A stretch of DNA of 64,000 bases, taken from assembly GCA_024336345.1 (NCBI GenBank), contig JANFOG010000004.1:1302001-1366000 (forward strand). Reading direction: 5' to 3'. Positions 61,011 through 64,000 of this stretch are shown in pieces (within the stretch, counting starts at the first letter, position 1; each line of letters begins with the position of its first letter). Under the pieces are notes generated by a model. That model worked only from the letters and a program-made list of their open reading frames with translations. It had not been told where the DNA came from and did no database searches. The position numbers and the translations under genes were made by a program. Source of the stretch: Mariannaea sp. PMI_226. Lineage: Eukaryota; Ascomycota; Sordariomycetes; Hypocreales; Nectriaceae.

Positions 61011-61129
61011 ACATACGACCATCGCTCTTAGAATACACTGGATCCCGTCTGCTCTCCGTACGTTAAGCTGAGAAGCGGCAGATTAGTAGTTGGGTCGGTG
61101 ACGACCAGCGAATCCCTGCTGTTGTATGT
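61011..61129 (+). rRNA. 5S ribosomal RNA, copy 2
   Basis: A 119-nt sequence starting ACATACGACCATCGCTCTTA and ending CTGTTGTATGT, followed at once by a run of T, a good RNA polymerase III terminator. It has the conserved 3' half GATTAGTAGTTGGGTCGGTG followed by ACGACCAGCGAATCCCTGCT, as in other filamentous ascomycetes. Helix II (CGCTCTTAG with CTGAGAAGCG) and helix III are preserved. Relative to copy 1, changes in helix II keep pairing (for example A-U versus G-U), which argues that both evolve as RNA genes. Dispersed 5S genes, not linked to the 18S-28S repeat, are usual in filamentous ascomycetes. Confidence 0.88.
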
Positions 61130-61973
61130 TTTTTTTTGTTCTTGTTAATTTTACATCTTTTTGATACACGTGCAGAATATCCCGGTGTTCCAACGACGTA
61201 CCACCTGTACCAGGGTTGTGATAAACTTTTGAGGATCCAGGAGTCTCGATGCCCCAGAACCTTCTTTGAGGTCCTACTAAGATCTGGTATGTTTCTTTTT
61301 GAAACAGCGGGAATATAGTACCATGAAGCCCGATAGTTGGGTACACGTCTCCTTGGTGGTGAAGCCGTAGAATCCCAAAGGGATTCCTCGTAGTGCCAGC
61401 TTAAAAGTCATCGTCAGAAAGATTAACAGCTGCGTAACAGTTACCCTAAATCAATAGTTTGTTATTATACATAAGGTAATTAGTTCGTACAGAGTCAACT
61501 GTGATAAAAGGCCCGATATATGACAAGAAGCCAGGCTTGGTGCACATCTGTGGGTGAGACCCAATTAGAGCTGGATCAACTGCATCGCATAGCAGAATGA
61601 CTGACTACGTACGAAGCAGAGAAAACAAGGCATCATAAGGAGAGCCCATCGCTGATACGATGTATATGTATTATTGTATCAGCTTCATGAGATACCAGGT
61701 TTCACTGGTCTTGTATTTACTTAACTGATGTATGCCTCTAGTTCGCCGCCTCAACGACCAGGTATTGACTCCCCACTGATCAGTATGAGCCACAGCCTCT
61801 GTGCACCGCCACACTTTAACCTTTGAACGCGTGCAGCGCGCCGCGCCTGAGGTTCGCAGCGTGCGCAGGGAACAAAGAATTGCGAATCTCATCAACCTGG
61901 TGAGTCTCGTAACTCGCTCCCCAGCTTAAATTTTCCCCTGAACTTCCAATTCTCGAGCATTTGAACTTTTGAA

Positions 61974-62960
61974 ATGCCGCCGCCAGAAGCATCCCGCTAT
62001 TCTAATGGGAACAAGGCATTTCTCCAGGCCATGTTGGCCCGGGGAGCAATTACTTTTGAAGAATCACGCCCAGTGATCGCCGCCATATTGAATGCCGACG
62101 AAGGTGGAAACCGAATCCGACCCGAAGAGGTCACCGAGGAGCAGTTCAAATCATATGTAGACGCTGCCTCGAAAGCTGCGTCCATGTTCGATTTTGAAGT
62201 TCGAAGTATTGTGCACCAAACCACCAAGCAACGCATATATGCCATAGTCAACACGACATCAGACCCGCAAACACAACTTGCAACAACATACAACCCTGAT
62301 GAGTTATCATTCATCAAGCGAATCCTCGATGCGATGTTCGAAAAATACAACTCACCCCGCGCCGAAGTACTCGCTATCACTGAGATGCAAGCCATAAAAT
62401 TTGCGAGACCTGACCGGAGACAAACTATCGTCGATGAAGAAGCCCAAACGCAAACACCTGTTGATAAAGGCCTGAAGCATAGTGAGGTTGAAGCTGTGTT
62501 GGAAAGCCTAGTTCAAGGTGGATGGTTCGAGAGGAGTTACGCATCCTACTATAGTTTATCACCTCGGGCACTCCTGGAGCTGCGCCCGTGGCTTATCGAG
62601 ACATATAATGATCCAGACGCTGACCCGGAAGATTGGCAACGGATCAAGTTCTGCGAAGCTTGCAAGGAAATTGTTACGGTTGGGTTAAGATGCGACGAGC
62701 CGGAATGTACATTTCGACTACATGAGATTTGCGAAGATGCCTTTTGGAGGACACGGAAAAGCAAAAAGTGCCTAAAATGCTCCACGGCATGGACAGGTGA
62801 GAAATGGGTTGGTGAAAGAGCGGTCAACAGGTCGGCCGGTCACCATGGAGGCCGCAATCGAGGGGGCGCTTCTCGACGAACGACGGCGAACGAAACAATT
62901 TCCCAAGATGGTCCTGAGGAAGAAGCTGAGGAACCAGGGGAGAATTTATATGATCCATGA
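61974..62960 (+). CDS. nse1: Nse1, RING-type subunit of the Smc5/6 complex
   Basis: Nse1 is the E3-like component of the Nse1-Nse3-Nse4 subcomplex of Smc5/6, which acts in DNA repair and replication-fork stability in the nucleus. One exon encodes 328 residues. The N-terminal ~215 residues are the tandem winged-helix region that contacts Nse3 (FLQAMLARGAITFEESRPVI, then DELSFIKRILDAMFEKY and VEAVLESLVQGGWFERS). Residues about 227-272 are the variant NH-type RING: CEACKEIVTVGLRC, CTFRLHEICEDAFW and KCLKCSTAW, with Cys and His in the expected spacing. The tail is RG- and Glu-rich and low in conservation. The start lies directly after a TTTGAA leader and gives the normal family N-terminus. Confidence 0.94.
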   Translation: MPPPEASRYSNGNKAFLQAMLARGAITFEESRPVIAAILNADEGGNRIRPEEVTEEQFKSYVDAASKAASMFDFEVRSIVHQTTKQRIYAIVNTTSDPQTQLATTYNPDELSFIKRILDAMFEKYNSPRAEVLAITEMQAIKFARPDRRQTIVDEEAQTQTPVDKGLKHSEVEAVLESLVQGGWFERSYASYYSLSPRALLELRPWLIETYNDPDADPEDWQRIKFCEACKEIVTVGLRCDEPECTFRLHEICEDAFWRTRKSKKCLKCSTAWTGEKWVGERAVNRSAGHHGGRNRGGASRRTTANETISQDGPEEEAEEPGENLYDP

Positions 62961-63414
62961 AACCGGCCCAGTGTATTGGCAATCCTGCGGTATAGGATGC
63001 CCGAATAACCAAATGAAATGGGCTTCAAAAACAATAATAATGTCCATCACCTGTCTTCTAGTATCGGCTGCTATTGCAGAGGGCAGCTGGCTACCAACTA
63101 TGAATTACATACCCAGGGAGAGGAATGACCTGGTATCAAGATGATGTGAGGTTGGAGGGGGTGGCGCGTGATGTCATAGTGGCGGTGCTACAGGCCTGCA
63201 TTGGTCTGGAGCTCTCCAGCTGCATGAAATAGAGACCAACTTCCAAGCGCGCGCCTATGATTCACCAGCCGACTTATATTTGACGCATTAAACCTCGATT
63301 CTGCCTGACTCTCTATTTCCGTTTCTGGGGGTGCCTAGCTCACGACCTGCGCGCTCTCCAACCGACATCCTGCTTAACCCAAACGACACCAACTCGAAGC
63401 CATCGAAAGATAAG
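62961..63414. other. Intergenic after Nse1
   Basis: About 450 bases holding the Nse1 3' UTR and the leader of the next gene. A small open frame overlapping the Nse1 tail (62797-63144) is in a different frame and shows no conserved feature. Confidence 0.5.
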
Positions 63415-64000
63415 ATGTTGGAGTATTTCAAATCCAAAAAGCCCAAGAAGAAGCAGGGGGACAAGGAGCCCGAACACCAGGTGGAGAATACGGAGAATGC
63501 AGCGCGCATACCCGATGTCAAGGCTGTCATCGATGACAAACACGGCGACCACGACACGGATTCAAGTTCGGCCTCCGGTCATACACATGCGACCCCGGTG
63601 TTGGATCGGAACGATGAGGCATGGCTGAAAAGCATTTTGGATACCGATGGCCCCCCTCCCCCGCTTCCCCCGCGTGTCAAGACGCCCCAACTCGAGCTAT
63701 CTGACAGTGATTCGGTGTTGGAAAACAAAAAGTCAGTCGAGCTTGTGAGGCCAGACGGAGAAGGCGAGACCAAAGACCAAGATAAGGAAGACGCCAAGGA
63801 GAAAAAGAAGAGAGAGAAAAAAGAAAAAAAGGAGGCGGAGAAGAAGGAAAAAGAACAGAAGGAGAGGGAGAAGAAGGAAAAGAAAGACAAGGGCAAAGAG
63901 GCCGACACAGGGAAAGACGAAGAACAACATCATCATCGTCTGACGCTCCTCTTCTCAAGAAATAAGAAGCATGGCGACACCCTCAAGGTTGAAGATGCTG
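63415..64000 (+). CDS. Unrecognised Lys/Glu-rich protein, 5' part only
   Basis: The frame from ATG 63415 stays open for 195 codons to the end of the window, so the C-terminus is missing. The protein starts MLEYFKSKKPKKKQGDKEPE, strongly basic. A short element, DEAWLKSILDTDGPPPPLPP, has a Pro-rich core that could bind SH3 or WW domains. Residues about 125-165 are an almost uninterrupted charged run of Lys and Glu (coiled-coil or single-helix type), followed by a His run and LTLLFSRNKK. I do not recognise the family. The low-complexity composition limits what can be said until the rest of the gene is seen. Confidence 0.75.
   Translation, partial: MLEYFKSKKPKKKQGDKEPEHQVENTENAARIPDVKAVIDDKHGDHDTDSSSASGHTHATPVLDRNDEAWLKSILDTDGPPPPLPPRVKTPQLELSDSDSVLENKKSVELVRPDGEGETKDQDKEDAKEKKKREKKEKKEAEKKEKEQKEREKKEKKDKGKEADTGKDEEQHHHRLTLLFSRNKKHGDTLKVEDA

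Larger units (their letters stand above)
60513..61973. other. Intergenic region containing a 5S rRNA cluster
   Basis: Between the eIF2D-like and Nse1 genes. Two full-length 5S genes and one relic (listed separately) occupy 60635-61129. From 61140 to 61900 no gene is recognised; the final ~100 bases form the Nse1 leader. Confidence 0.5.

Noticed and set aside
61335..61390. Possible fourth 5S-like fragment (TAGTTGGGT and GAATCCC)
   Set aside because: Only two short matches with wrong spacing; too weak to call a 5S relic.

Overview
The window is nuclear DNA of a filamentous ascomycete (Pezizomycotina; the gene content and the many TAGGTAGG-type intergenic strings fit a Sordariomycete, probably Hypocreales, but the order is an inference). 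The genes have short GT..AG introns, usually at phase-consistent positions, and CT-rich leaders. A 24-residue arginine attenuator peptide sits upstream of the arginine-specific carbamoyl-phosphate synthase small subunit, which is a filamentous-fungal hallmark. All splice models were made by eye and checked for reading-frame continuity.

Layout, left to right. 1-2.0 kb is gene-free and ends in an intron-containing tRNA-Ile(AAU) on the minus strand. 2.7-6.0 kb (minus) is a hamartin/Tsc1 homologue. 7.3-8.4 kb (plus) is a DJ-1/PfpI-family protein. 10.2-12.0 kb (plus) is an acinus-like SAP/RRM protein. 12.8-14.8 kb (minus) is the mitochondrial CPA1 gene with its attenuator uORF, itself split by two introns. 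16.7-17.7 kb (minus) is electron-transfer flavoprotein beta. 18.5-19.8 kb (minus) is an Arf-GAP of Gcs1/ArfGAP1 type. 20.9-22.5 kb (minus) is a two-RRM/RGG protein. 22.5-26.0 kb is gene-poor. 26.0-28.1 kb (plus) is the diflavin reductase Tah18/NDOR1. 28.4-31.1 kb (minus) is a membrane-anchored aspartic-protease-like protein lacking its first catalytic Asp. 33.7-35.9 kb (plus) is a Ser/Thr-rich secreted, probably GPI-anchored protein. 36.8-40.3 kb (minus) is a Ufo1-like F-box/WD40/UIM protein.

40.3-51.0 kb is a roughly 10.7-kb stretch with no convincing complete gene, only a possible two-exon coding relic at 40.9-41.4 kb. It is followed by a zinc-ribbon protein with an internally duplicated Cys module (51.0-52.3 kb, plus) and a polyglutamine-rich Clr2-like silencing factor (54.5-56.5 kb, minus). 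58.6-60.5 kb is an eIF2D/Tma64-like gene broken by three successive one-base frameshifts. Just downstream lie two full-length 119-nt 5S rRNA genes and one 5S relic. The window closes with Nse1 of the Smc5/6 complex (62.0-63.0 kb) and the 5' part of a Lys/Glu-rich unknown protein running off the end.

Most of the genes are conserved single-copy housekeeping functions (TORC1 signalling, arginine synthesis, beta-oxidation electron transfer, vesicle traffic, Fe-S assembly, ubiquitin ligase, heterochromatin, DNA repair) with no common pathway, and there is no evidence of a gene cluster or mobile element carrying a new system. The most distinctive signals are the two-intron attenuator uORF, the frameshifted eIF2D next to the 5S cluster, the pseudoprotease receptor-like gene, the duplicated zinc-ribbon protein, and a recurrent intergenic 9-mer TACTCCGTA.
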